Position numbers and translations under genes: made by a program. The notes beneath the pieces are model-generated. The model worked only from the letters and a program-made list of their open reading frames with translations, made no database searches and had not been told where the DNA came from. Positions 9,230 through 17,411 of a DNA stretch of 64,000 bases are shown here, piece after piece (the stretch's first letter is position 1; every line of letters starts with the position of its first letter). This DNA comes from Verrucomicrobiales bacterium (lineage in GTDB: Bacteria; Verrucomicrobiota; Verrucomicrobiia; Verrucomicrobiales; DEV007): assembly GCA_016795505.1 (NCBI GenBank), contig JAEUHH010000107.1, positions 41,061 through 105,060 on the forward strand, given 5' to 3'.

Positions 9230-10843
9230 TCAGGGCAGCGGCTTCAGCCCGAGTTCTTGGAGAAAGGCGTTGTGCTTGCGGGTGGCCTCCTGGATGGCGG
9301 CGTCGATCTCGACCAGTTGTTGGTGGGTGGCCGCCAGATCGATTTCGTCTTCGGCCACCGCCGTGCTGATGTAGCGCGAGATATTCAGGTTGTAGTCGTT
9401 CTTTTCGATCTCTGCCATGCCGACCCGACGGGAGTAGCGGTCTTCCTCGGAGCGGTTCTGGTAGGTGCTGATGATCTTGGCGATGTGCTCCGCGCTCAGT
9501 TGGTTCTGGCGCTTGCCTTTCACAAAGTGCTCGGCGGCGTTGATGAAGAGCACGTCGTCGGGCTTCTTGCACTTCTTGAGCACCAGGATGCAGACCGGGA
9601 TGCCGGTGGAGTAGAAGAGATTGGCAGGCAGGCCGATGATGGTGTCGATGTGGCCGTCCTTCAGCAGCTTGGTGCGGATGCGTTCCTCGGCTCCGCCGCG
9701 GAAGAGCACGCCGTGGGGCAGGATGATCGCCATCACGCCTTCATCCTTGAGGTAGTGGAAGCCGTGCAGCAGGAAGGCGAAGTCGGCGGCGGACTTGGGG
9801 GCGAGGCCGTGGCTTTTGAAGCGCACGTCGTCGGCCAGTGCGTCAGTGGGTTCCCAGCGCAGGCTGAAGGGTGGATTGGCGACGATGGCGTCGAAGCTCG
9901 GTTTCCGGGCCGGGTTCTGCTCCCGCATCACGTCCCACTCGTTGAGCAGGGTGTCGCCGTGGAAGATCTCGAACTCCGTGTCCTTCACCCCGTGCAGCAG
10001 CATGTTCATGCGGGCGAGGTTGTAGGTGGTGATGTTCTTCTCCTGGCCGAAGATCTTGCCGATGGTGCCGCCCGTCTGGGCCACCTTCTTGCGGACGTTG
10101 AGCAGCAGGGAGCCGGAGCCGCAGGTCATGTCCATCACGCTCTCCAACCGCTTCTTGATGCCGGTCTTCGGCTCCTGGCTGTCCAGCGTGACGATGGCCG
10201 AGAGCACGTCGGAAATTTGCTGCGGGGTGTAGAACTCGCCCGCCTTCTTGCCCGCCCCGGCGGCGAACTGGCCGATCAGGTATTCGTAGGCATCGCCCAG
10301 TGCATCCACATCCGTGGAGAATTCCGCCAGCCCTTCGGCGATCTTCTGGATGATGGTGCAGAGCTTGGCGTTCCGGTCGGCGTAGGTCTTGCCCAGCTTG
10401 GGAGAACTCAGGTCAATCTCGGAGAACAGGCCCTGAAAGGTGCTCTCGAAGGATTCCGTCTCGATGTATTTGAAGCCCGCTTGAAGCGTGTTCAGCAGCT
10501 CCGCGTTCTGGGTGCGGGCCAGGTTGGCGATGCTATTCCAGAGGTGGGCGGGCTGGATGACGTAGTGCACCTTGCGCCGCATCTGCTTCTCGAACGCCGG
10601 GATGTCATCGACATTGTTCGCATACCACAGCGCCAGCGGCACCTTGCGGGCGTCTCCGCCCACATCAGGGTAATCCCGCCCCAGCTCCTTCTTCGCCGCC
10701 GTCTCGTAGTTGTCCGAGAGGTAGCGCAGGAAGAGGAAGGACAGCATGTAGTCGCGGAAATCGTCCGCATCCATCGCCCCGCGCAGTTGGTCGGCGATGG
10801 CCCAGAGGGTGCTGCCCAGTGGTTTTTGGTTGGTGTCGGTCAT
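9230..10843 (-). CDS. hsdM: Type I restriction-modification DNA methyltransferase subunit
   Basis: HsdM methylates adenine in the recognition site as part of the HsdRMS complex. The start at 10843 gives 537 residues beginning MTDTNQKPLGSTLW, followed by the helical HsdM N-terminal domain. The SAM motif appears as DMTCGSGSLLLNV (usual form DPACGSG) and the catalytic motif as VANPPF. A frame extending to 11152 is open, but that part overlaps two other genes and reads as noise. The start overlaps the small gene at 10840-11040 by 4 bp, so it is translationally coupled to the zeta-like kinase pair. It is the last gene of the hsd run, unlike the common hsdM-hsdS-hsdR order. Confidence 0.93.
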   Translation of the reverse strand: MTDTNQKPLGSTLWAIADQLRGAMDADDFRDYMLSFLFLRYLSDNYETAAKKELGRDYPDVGGDARKVPLALWYANNVDDIPAFEKQMRRKVHYVIQPAHLWNSIANLARTQNAELLNTLQAGFKYIETESFESTFQGLFSEIDLSSPKLGKTYADRNAKLCTIIQKIAEGLAEFSTDVDALGDAYEYLIGQFAAGAGKKAGEFYTPQQISDVLSAIVTLDSQEPKTGIKKRLESVMDMTCGSGSLLLNVRKKVAQTGGTIGKIFGQEKNITTYNLARMNMLLHGVKDTEFEIFHGDTLLNEWDVMREQNPARKPSFDAIVANPPFSLRWEPTDALADDVRFKSHGLAPKSAADFAFLLHGFHYLKDEGVMAIILPHGVLFRGGAEERIRTKLLKDGHIDTIIGLPANLFYSTGIPVCILVLKKCKKPDDVLFINAAEHFVKGKRQNQLSAEHIAKIISTYQNRSEEDRYSRRVGMAEIEKNDYNLNISRYISTAVAEDEIDLAATHQQLVEIDAAIQEATRKHNAFLQELGLKPLP

Positions 10844-11040
10844 GGTTTGGGGGCGTTTCCTTCGGCGCTTCGACGGAGTTCTTCCGCGGAGAGCCGCAGC
10901 AGCTTCCCGTCCTTCACGATGATCAGATCGGTGTCCGTCTGAATGGCGACCTTTCGCGCGGCGGCTGCCGATCGCCGCAGGGCGTTGAGCGAGCCGCGCA
11001 GGGCTGGATTCTTGGCTTTCGTGATGTCGTTGGTCTTCAT
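10840..11040 (-). CDS. Small basic protein coupled to a zeta-like kinase (possible antitoxin)
   Basis: This 66-aa protein overlaps the upstream kinase stop and the downstream hsdM start by 4 bp each. It is rich in Arg, Lys and Ala and contains the segment TDTDLIIVKDGKLLRLS, a short beta-hairpin-like motif. I know no function for it. Position after a zeta-type kinase suggests an antitoxin or accessory partner, but it does not look like the helical epsilon antitoxin and it follows rather than precedes the kinase. Confidence 0.6.
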   Translation of the reverse strand: MKTNDITKAKNPALRGSLNALRRSAAAARKVAIQTDTDLIIVKDGKLLRLSAEELRRSAEGNAPKP

Positions 11041-11555
11041 TGGTTTTCCTCCAATTCGAGCAGGACGGGAGTTTCTCCCACATTATCAAACAGCGCCCAC
11101 GCATCCACCGCGGACTTGTAGGCCTCGTGAAAGTTCCGCAGCCCGGCGGCAAAGCGCCGCCGGATCACCGCTTCCGGAATGTCATGCCCGCCTTGCTTCA
11201 CGCGTTCGGCCACCCGGGCGATCGCCGTTTCCGCGTTTGGAAGGCAGAGGAAGAACAGGCTCACGTGGTAGCCTTGCTCCCGCCATTGCCGGATGCGGGG
11301 CAGATAACTGTGGCCGGAAAGCGTGGTCTCAAAGGCGAAGCTCTCTCCCCGGCGCGCGCAGTCTGCTATCTCCTCCAGCATCAGTCGCCCGGCCTTGAGG
11401 GCGGCGGCTTCGGGCGCGAAGGGGGAAAGCCCTGCCGCGATCAGGTCCGCATTGATGAAGCGGCTGCACTGCGCCTCCTCCGGCAGGAAGGAACGGGCAA
11501 AGGTCGTTTTCCCCGCCCCGTTCGGCCCGGCAATGATGATGATCTTCTTGCTCAT
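11037..11555 (-). CDS. Zeta toxin family P-loop kinase
   Basis: This 172-aa protein begins MSKKIIIIAGPNGAGKTTFA with the Walker A loop at residues 9-18. It then has FINADLIAAGLSPF and GESFAFETTLSG, both typical of zeta-toxin-like kinases, and later RRRFAAGLRNF. Classical zeta toxins phosphorylate UDP-N-acetylglucosamine. This short chromosomal subgroup is widespread, often solitary, and its substrate is not established. The gene lies within the restriction-modification locus, 7 bp after the RAYT stop and overlapping the 66-aa gene, so it may ride with either. Confidence 0.75.
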   Translation of the reverse strand: MSKKIIIIAGPNGAGKTTFARSFLPEEAQCSRFINADLIAAGLSPFAPEAAALKAGRLMLEEIADCARRGESFAFETTLSGHSYLPRIRQWREQGYHVSLFFLCLPNAETAIARVAERVKQGGHDIPEAVIRRRFAAGLRNFHEAYKSAVDAWALFDNVGETPVLLELEENQ

Positions 11556-11561
11556 GGCGTT

Positions 11562-12014
11562 TCAGTCCCAGACATAGCGTTCGTCATATTCGATTCCGTA
11601 TTTCTTGAGAAAGGCGCGGTATTCGTCCTGGAAAGTTCGCGTCTTGTGATGCTCCACCTGGTTGTCGATGTAGAGGAGCAGTGCATTCAGGTCAGATGGC
11701 CCCACGGAAAAAGCACCGTAGCCGCGTTGCCAGGCAAATGCGGCCAATGCAGGCGATTGGGTTTTCAGCCATTTGGAGGACGACGTCTTCAATTCCTCGA
11801 TGAGCTGGGCCATGGTGATCGTTCGGGAGAGCCGGACGGCAAGATGCACATGATCCGCCACACCTCCGACGCGGAAACATTCGCAATCCACATTGCGGGC
11901 GACCGTCGCGAGATAGGCGTGCAGCGGGGGGCGCACCGTGCCGTCGAGCACGGGAGCCCGGTCTTTGGTGCTAAAGACGATGTGCGTCAGGAGATACGAG
12001 AGCGATTGTGGCAT
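11562..12014 (-). CDS. REP-associated tyrosine transposase (IS200/Y1 family)
   Basis: This 150-aa single-strand HUH transposase has the HVH pair at residues 55-57 (DHVHLAV) and the likely catalytic Tyr114 in LLLYIDNQVEHH. The C-terminal tail KYGIEYDERYVWD is typical of this IS200-like branch. Such proteins mobilise or spread short palindromes (REP elements). A mirrored set of palindromes begins 19 bp upstream of its start (12033-12281), as expected for a RAYT with its own REPs. It separates hsdS from the zeta/hsdM segment. No insertion-sequence ends or target duplication are visible. Confidence 0.88.
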   Translation of the reverse strand: MPQSLSYLLTHIVFSTKDRAPVLDGTVRPPLHAYLATVARNVDCECFRVGGVADHVHLAVRLSRTITMAQLIEELKTSSSKWLKTQSPALAAFAWQRGYGAFSVGPSDLNALLLYIDNQVEHHKTRTFQDEYRAFLKKYGIEYDERYVWD

Positions 12015-12032
12015 GGCGCGGCGGGATGGGTC

Positions 12033-12281
12033 GGGCTTTCAGCCCTCATGCGGTATCCGTGGGCATGTCCTGGGGCGTTGCCCCAGGCTGGTATAAAGAT
12101 GCGCCGTTGGCGCGGAAGACGGGAGCACGGCGCGGAAGAAGGGACCTTATCGAGGAAGAAGAGCCACGTCCGTGATTTGTGGCCCTTGTCGGATTCTGAG
12201 GGCCAAAGGCCCAAAGCCATACCAGCCTGGGGCATCGCCCCAGGAACCGCGAACGCGACACATTCCGAGGGCTGAAAGCCC
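12033..12281. repeat. Mirrored pair of REP-like palindromes upstream of the RAYT gene
   Basis: The first set reads GGGCTTTCAGCCC (12033-12045), CCTGGGGC-GTT-GCCCCAGG (12069-12087) and GCGCC-GTT-GGCGC (12101-12113). The second set, in opposite order, has GGGCCAAAGGCCC (12200-12212), CCTGGGGC-ATC-GCCCCAGG (12226-12244) and GGGCTGAAAGCCC (12269-12281). This head-to-head arrangement resembles the BIME units of enterobacteria. The rest of the 12015-12347 gap holds no gene that I can see. Confidence 0.8.
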
Positions 12282-12347
12282 GACCTATCCGCACGAGGGC
12301 ATGACCCACCGCCGCATTCACACCAACGATCATCTCATTCACCGCGC

Positions 12348-13676
12348 TCATCCCGCCACCTCCTCCGGGGATGGGAAAAGCTGCTGCATCAGGCCGCGCT
12401 TGTGGGTCTTGAGGGCTTCGAGCTTTTCGGCTTCGGCGGCGATCCGGGCGTCGAGGCTGCTCAGGCACGTGGCGATGCGTTGTTGTTCTTCGAGCGGTAA
12501 TATTGGAATCTCCATTTGTTTGAGGTGACTGGGGCCAAAGTGCTTTATGCCGCCACCTACCGCCGCTGTCTCCACCTGCCGCTCGAAGTGCGGACTTCCC
12601 AAATAGGTTTTCAAGTAACCCCGATCCAATCGGTCGCTACTCGGCCTGAACCGAATAAGCCCGGTGTAGAAGACGGCACCTGCTGCCGCTTCAGTAACCA
12701 GAGATGAGAGGCCAAATGTAGCGCTGGTCGATATGAGCAGATCGTTGCTCTCCAAACGGAAGTGCGCCCATTTCTGAGCGACTTTTGCGGGGTCCAGGAA
12801 ATTGCATCCATCGAGTGTTACGACCGGACCGCTGACGCCTGCGAGTCTAACAAGCGGCACGCCTTCGGAATGAAAATCGACAGCCATAATTCCCGGGCCT
12901 TCCTGAAAGAAAGCGACCTCAGGCAAGGCGACGATTGCCCAATCCTCCCGATTCGAAAAGCGGAGGCGGGGTTGGGTTTCGCCTTCGCGGGGGAAAAGCT
13001 GCTGCATCAGCCCTTTTTTATGGGTCTTGAGCGCGTCCACTTTCCGCGCTTGCGCGGCCATCAGCTCGTCCACCGAACTCAGGCACTCGGCGATTTTTTG
13101 TTGTTCGGCGGGAGATGGGAGAGCGACCTTCAGCGATTTGATGATCTGAAGATTGAGCCCGCCTCGGCCCTCTCCACCTGCCGAGAGACGCCTCAGCTCA
13201 TTGTATCTCTTATCCAGATCGTGATAGAGAAAGTCACTATTGAAGGCGGAGTCGTTCGGAAAAATCGCGGCGATTGATTGGTTGGTGCACAGCTCGACCA
13301 GATTCAATGCCACTGTGCCGCGTGTCTTCCCTTGCCCAGCCAGGCCTATCAAGACACAGCGGGGAGGAATCAGTTTGGTGCTGGAATTATTCAGACCTTC
13401 AAGAGTGATCCTGCCCTGCACCTCAGACACCTTTTTGTCATTCAGTTCACCAGAGTTCATCCACCTGATGTCCCCACCCCAGAACTTCTTCTCGGAAGTG
13501 CTCGGCGTTCCCCCAGCAATGACGGTATCGGAAATCCTTCCCACAGTGGTTTCGCTCCAGCTTGGCAAGTCCCGAAACTCCGGAAACCGCAGCTTCGGCA
13601 CCCGCGCGGGCTTGGCCTCTTCCTTTTGGGGCTCACGCGAAGACGCGAAGGCGCGAAGGGTTTTTGCTTTTTCCAT
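12348..13676 (-). CDS. hsdS: Type I restriction-modification specificity subunit
   Basis: HsdS supplies sequence recognition to the type I complex. This 442-aa protein has two target-recognition domains, each followed by a conserved helical spacer: PSPAEQQKIAECLSSVDELM with DALKTHKKGLMQQLFP in the middle, and PLEEQQRIATCLSSLDARIA with EALKTHKRGLMQQLFP at the C-terminus. The likely start is the ATG at 13676, overlapping the GxxExxY stop as TGATG. Its first about 25 residues (TLRAFASSREP and so on) are encoded by one copy of an octamer repeat, so the homologous part begins only at VPKLRFPEFRD. Confidence 0.92.
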   Translation of the reverse strand: MEKAKTLRAFASSREPQKEEAKPARVPKLRFPEFRDLPSWSETTVGRISDTVIAGGTPSTSEKKFWGGDIRWMNSGELNDKKVSEVQGRITLEGLNNSSTKLIPPRCVLIGLAGQGKTRGTVALNLVELCTNQSIAAIFPNDSAFNSDFLYHDLDKRYNELRRLSAGGEGRGGLNLQIIKSLKVALPSPAEQQKIAECLSSVDELMAAQARKVDALKTHKKGLMQQLFPREGETQPRLRFSNREDWAIVALPEVAFFQEGPGIMAVDFHSEGVPLVRLAGVSGPVVTLDGCNFLDPAKVAQKWAHFRLESNDLLISTSATFGLSSLVTEAAAGAVFYTGLIRFRPSSDRLDRGYLKTYLGSPHFERQVETAAVGGGIKHFGPSHLKQMEIPILPLEEQQRIATCLSSLDARIAAEAEKLEALKTHKRGLMQQLFPSPEEVAG

Positions 13677-13722
13677 CAGTAGATCCCTCCTTCTTCTTCG
13701 CGACTTCGCGACTTCGCGTGAG
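13632..13722. repeat. Octamer-triplet repeat, two copies as an inverted pair around the hsdS start
   Basis: A 29-bp element made of three CCTTCGCG-like octamers plus TGAG lies at 13632-13660 (reverse orientation) and again at 13694-13722 (forward, 25 of 29 matching the copy at 14134). The two form an inverted repeat with a 33-nt loop containing the hsdS ATG, so the mRNA could fold over the hsdS start. The first copy is read as hsdS codons and the second as the C-terminus of the GxxExxY protein. Confidence 0.8.
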
Positions 13723-14170
13723 ATTCCTGATTCAATCTGAGACGAGAAAATTGGGTATCGGTATGGTGATTGACGATACGCTTGCATCCTTCCTTGAACG
13801 TCGGAGCTCCGAAATTGATCAGCAGCCCCAGCGGCAGATTCAGCAAACGCAAATAGGTAAGGACTTGCTTGGAATGAACGGGGAGAAGGTACTCAACTGA
13901 CTTCAGCTCGATCAAAAGCCGATCTTCCACGATCAAGTCTGCACGAAAGCCCTCCTCAAAAGTCATTCCCAACAGCCGTATGGGCACGGGAACCTGCCGC
14001 TTCACCACCAATCCCTGATCCGTGAGCATCCTGGCCAAAACCACCTCATAAACCGTCTCCAACAAACCAGGCCCCGCCTCGACATGCAGCTTGTAGCCAC
14101 AGTCCACTACGATAGCGGACAACTCCTCCACATCCCTTCGCGCCTTCGCGTCTTCGCGTGAGTCATTCAT
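13676..14170 (-). CDS. GxxExxY protein (PD-(D/E)XK nuclease-like)
   Basis: This 164-aa protein carries the family motif as GLLETVY at residues 35-41, then FRADLIVEDRLLIELKSVE with the Asp...Glu-x-Lys pattern of PD-(D/E)XK nucleases. Biochemical function is not established for the family. It is embedded between hsdR and hsdS with overlapping stops and starts on both sides (ATGA and TGATG). Both termini are encoded by octamer repeats: residues 4-12 (SREDAKARR) by the copy at 14134 and the C-terminal SHAKSRSREEE by the copy at 13694. This suggests the gene entered as a repeat-bounded cassette and was fitted in frame into the operon. Confidence 0.85.
   Translation of the reverse strand: MNDSREDAKARRDVEELSAIVVDCGYKLHVEAGPGLLETVYEVVLARMLTDQGLVVKRQVPVPIRLLGMTFEEGFRADLIVEDRLLIELKSVEYLLPVHSKQVLTYLRLLNLPLGLLINFGAPTFKEGCKRIVNHHTDTQFSRLRLNQESHAKSRSREEEGGIY
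14134..14162. repeat. Octamer-triplet repeat at the GxxExxY 5' end
   Basis: This 29-bp copy (starts CCCTTCGCGCCTTCGCG, ends TGAG) is the exact reverse complement of 13632-13660 and a direct, 25-of-29 match to 13694-13722. It lies inside the first codons of the GxxExxY gene. Confidence 0.85.
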
Positions 14171-17100
14171 GATTCGTAAGCAGAAAGTCCTGAGATGTCT
14201 CGCCCTCCGGCGCGTTTGGTGAGAAGCGGATGCAACTCCGCCATGAGGGCCAGTTCCGCCTGGGTCCGCGCCCGCCAGCCGAGCTCCAACGGGGCCAGGA
14301 GATCGCTGAGCTGCTCGCCGTCAAAAATCATCCGGTCGAGGATGCCGTCCACAAAGCCCTGCAACGCCTCGGTCGCGAGGCCATGCCGCGCGGCGATGGC
14401 GGCCAGCTCCGCGGCGTTTTTCGCCGTCTTGAACCGGGTGTAGCCCTCGCGGATGGCAGATTCGCTGAGGCCCTCGCCGGCTTTGAGCGTGCCAATGTAG
14501 GCGGCGATGTCATCGCGCTCGTCCATGAGCTTCGCCTCGGCGCTGATCAGGCCAATCAACTCCTCGCGGGTCATCTTGGACCGGGCCGGGCCCTGGGCGG
14601 TGAAGCGGGCGATGAGGCCCATGATGTAGTCGTAATCGATGACGGCGGAGGCAAAGAGGACAAACTCGAAGTCGAGCTGATCGACCGGATCGGCGGTGTC
14701 GTCTTTGCCGCCGGTTTTGCCCTGCTGCTCCCTGAGTTGGCGGGCGGTCTCCAGATACTCGCCGCGGAAGCCGCGATGGGCCTCCTCGGGCAGGACGTGC
14801 TGGATGGCGGCTTTGTTCTCCTCGGTGAGGTCGGTGTACTGGTCGAGCTGGGTCTTGAGCCGCTGGACTTCCTTGAAATGGGTGATGAAGGCGGCCTTGG
14901 CGGCATCGCCCTTCAGATTGGCCACCGCAGAGGGCGTGCAGTCGAGTCCCTGGGACTGCATGAAGGCGTCGAGCTTTTGCACCGCCGTCTCCAGCTTCTC
15001 GATCACCACGGGGGCGGGATCGACCAGCCAGATCTCGCGGGCCTGCTCCCCGGTCTTCTCCCCGGAGAAGAGGGCGATGGCGGCATCGACGGCATCCTGC
15101 TGCTGGCGGAAGTCGAGGATGTTCCCATAGGGTTTCGTCGCATTGAGGACCCGGTTGGTGCGGGAAAAGGCCTGGATCAAGCCGTGGTGCTTGAGGTTCT
15201 TGTCCACGTAGAGGGTGTTCAGGTACTTGGAATCGAACCCGGTGAGCAGCATGTCCACGACGATGGTGATGTCGATCTTTTGCGCGGCGGGGTAGTCGGC
15301 GTTGGGCCACTGCTGGTCCTTGATCCGCTTTTGCACATCCTGGTAGTAGAGATCGAACTCGCTGAGGCGGTGATTGGTGCCGTAGCGGGCGTTGTAATCG
15401 GCGAGAATGGCTTTCAGCGCGGCTTTCTTGCCCTCGGGGTCCACCTCGTTGTCGGCCTGCTCCTGCGGCAGGTCTTCCTGGATCTGCCGCACATCGGGAT
15501 CGCCCTCGGCGGGCGGGGAAAAGACGCAGGCGATGTTCAGCGGGCGGAACTCGGGATCCGCAGCCGCCTTCTCCGCCTGGATGGCCCGGAACAGCGCGTG
15601 GTATTCGATGGCGTCGTTGATGGACGCGGTGGCGAGGATGGCATTGAAGCGGCGGTGATCGGTGGATTGATCGTGTTTCGCCAGGATGGATTCGATGACC
15701 GCTTTCTTGGCGATGGCCTCGCCGGGCTTGGGCGGGTTTTTGCCCTCGGGCTTGTAGTAGTCGATGTGAAAGCGCAGCACATTCCCATCCTCGATGGCGT
15801 GGGTGATGGTGTAGGCGTGGAGTTGCTTCTGGAACAGGTCCGCCGTGGTCCGCAGGGAGGCCTGAGTGTCCTCGATCTGCCGCAGGGAGGCATTGGCCTC
15901 GAAAATCGGGGTGCCGGTAAAGCCAAAGAGCTGGGCGCGGGGGAAGAACTCCTTGATGGCCCGGTGGTTCTCCCCGAACTGGGAGCGGTGGCACTCGTCG
16001 AAGATGAAGACCAACCGCTGGTCCCTCAGGGAGGCGAGCTGCTCCTTGTAGGTGGCCTGGCCGTTTTTGGACCGCTGTTTGTTGCGCTTGCTGTTCTCAT
16101 CCAGCGCGAGGCCGAGCTTCTGGATGGTGGTGACGATGACCTTGTCGGCGTAGTCCTCGGAGAGCAGGCGCCGGACCAGCGCGCCGGTGTTGGTGTTTTC
16201 CTCGACGCAGCCCTCCTGGAAGCGATTGAACTCCTCGCGGGTCTGGCGGTCGAGATCCTTGCGGTCCACCACGAAGACGCATTTGTGGAGGTGGTCGTTT
16301 TCCTTGAGCAGGGTGGACGCCTTGAAGGAGGTGAGCGTCTTGCCGCTGCCGGTGGTGTGCCAGATGTAGCCGTTGCCGTCGTCGTCGTCGATGCACTTCA
16401 CCAGATGCTGCACGGCATACACCTGGTAGGGCCGCATGATCATGAGCTTCTGCTCGCTGGCGATGAGCACCATGTAGCGGCTGATGGTCCGGCCGAGATC
16501 GCACTTTTTCAGGAACCGGTCGGAGAACGGCGAGAGGTGGGTGATCTTCCGGTTTTCCTCGTCGGCGAACTCGTAGATGGGCAGGAACCGCTCATCGGTA
16601 TTGAAGGAAAAATGCCGGGCGTGGTTGTTGGCGAAGTAGTAGGTGCGGGTGCGGTTGCTGACGATGAACAACTGCACGAAGCACAGCAGCGTGCGGGTGT
16701 AGCCATTCCCCGGATCGTGCTTGTACTCGACGATCTGCTCCATGGCCCGACGGGGGCTGATGCCGAGGGTCTTCAGCTCGATCTGCACACAGGGCACGCC
16801 ATTGATGAGGATGAGGACATCGTAGCGGTGGTGGCTGTGGTCGGTATTGATGCGGAGCTGGTTGATGACCTCGAAGTGGTTTTTGCACCAGTCCTTGATG
16901 TTGACGAGGGTGTAATTCAGCGGCGTGCCGTCGTCGCGGGTGAAGCTGTTGATGCCGCGCAGGGTCTTCGCCGCCGTGAAGACATCGCCACTCACGATCT
17001 CATCCAGCAGGCGGGCGAACTCGGCATCGGTGAGCCGCACCCGGTTCAGCGCCTCGAATTTCTCCCGGAAATTGGCCTCCAGCTCGGCCCGGTTGGTGAT

Positions 17101-17226
17101 GTCGGGCCGGTAGTCGTATTTGAGTTGCTGGAGCTTTTCGATGAATGCCGTCTCAATCTCGTTCTCGCGCAGCACCGGGCTGGAATAGCCTGAATCGGGA
17201 TCGGCGACTGACGGGGAGAGGCTCAT
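14167..17226 (-). CDS. hsdR: Type I restriction-modification endonuclease/translocase subunit
   Basis: HsdR cuts and translocates unmodified DNA using ATP. From the ATG at 17226 it has 1019 residues. The N-terminal nuclease domain includes VLILINGVPCVQIELKTLG (the E-x-K of the PD-(D/E)XK fold). The SF2 motor follows with WHTTGSGKTLTSFKA (Walker A), FIFDECHRSQFGE (motif II) and FGFTGTPIF (motif III), then the helicase C domain with the DMLLTGFDSKYLNTLYVDK segment. An open extension to 17472 runs into 41-bp repeats and is not likely coding. Its stop overlaps the GxxExxY start by 4 bp. It is the first gene of the hsd run, so its promoter should lie in the repeat-rich stretch upstream. Confidence 0.94.
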   Translation of the reverse strand: MSLSPSVADPDSGYSSPVLRENEIETAFIEKLQQLKYDYRPDITNRAELEANFREKFEALNRVRLTDAEFARLLDEIVSGDVFTAAKTLRGINSFTRDDGTPLNYTLVNIKDWCKNHFEVINQLRINTDHSHHRYDVLILINGVPCVQIELKTLGISPRRAMEQIVEYKHDPGNGYTRTLLCFVQLFIVSNRTRTYYFANNHARHFSFNTDERFLPIYEFADEENRKITHLSPFSDRFLKKCDLGRTISRYMVLIASEQKLMIMRPYQVYAVQHLVKCIDDDDGNGYIWHTTGSGKTLTSFKASTLLKENDHLHKCVFVVDRKDLDRQTREEFNRFQEGCVEENTNTGALVRRLLSEDYADKVIVTTIQKLGLALDENSKRNKQRSKNGQATYKEQLASLRDQRLVFIFDECHRSQFGENHRAIKEFFPRAQLFGFTGTPIFEANASLRQIEDTQASLRTTADLFQKQLHAYTITHAIEDGNVLRFHIDYYKPEGKNPPKPGEAIAKKAVIESILAKHDQSTDHRRFNAILATASINDAIEYHALFRAIQAEKAAADPEFRPLNIACVFSPPAEGDPDVRQIQEDLPQEQADNEVDPEGKKAALKAILADYNARYGTNHRLSEFDLYYQDVQKRIKDQQWPNADYPAAQKIDITIVVDMLLTGFDSKYLNTLYVDKNLKHHGLIQAFSRTNRVLNATKPYGNILDFRQQQDAVDAAIALFSGEKTGEQAREIWLVDPAPVVIEKLETAVQKLDAFMQSQGLDCTPSAVANLKGDAAKAAFITHFKEVQRLKTQLDQYTDLTEENKAAIQHVLPEEAHRGFRGEYLETARQLREQQGKTGGKDDTADPVDQLDFEFVLFASAVIDYDYIMGLIARFTAQGPARSKMTREELIGLISAEAKLMDERDDIAAYIGTLKAGEGLSESAIREGYTRFKTAKNAAELAAIAARHGLATEALQGFVDGILDRMIFDGEQLSDLLAPLELGWRARTQAELALMAELHPLLTKRAGGRDISGLSAYES

Positions 17227-17411
17227 GGATCGAACGGTGAGAGGATCACGGGTGGCGGTGAGGCGGCGCCCCGATATTACCCACCCATTCCGCCTCGGCA
17301 ACGCGGGAATGGGCTTTTTTGCGGGGTGAAACCGCCGGGGAGCCGCAAAGCCGGTCTGAAGTGCCCCTCCCTCGCTCTTGAGGGCGGTTCCTGACTCCCG
17401 CTTGGGCCGCG

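Noticed and set aside
11562..12014. Complete insertion sequence of the IS200/IS605 family
   Set aside because: No tnpB, no flanking end duplication and a sequence typical of the solitary RAYT-like branch.
14230..17193. A 987-codon open frame opposite hsdR
   Set aside because: It is antisense to a clear hsdR with all helicase motifs; its translation is biased to Gly, Val, Asp, Glu and Leu and matches no family. High GC makes such shadows common.
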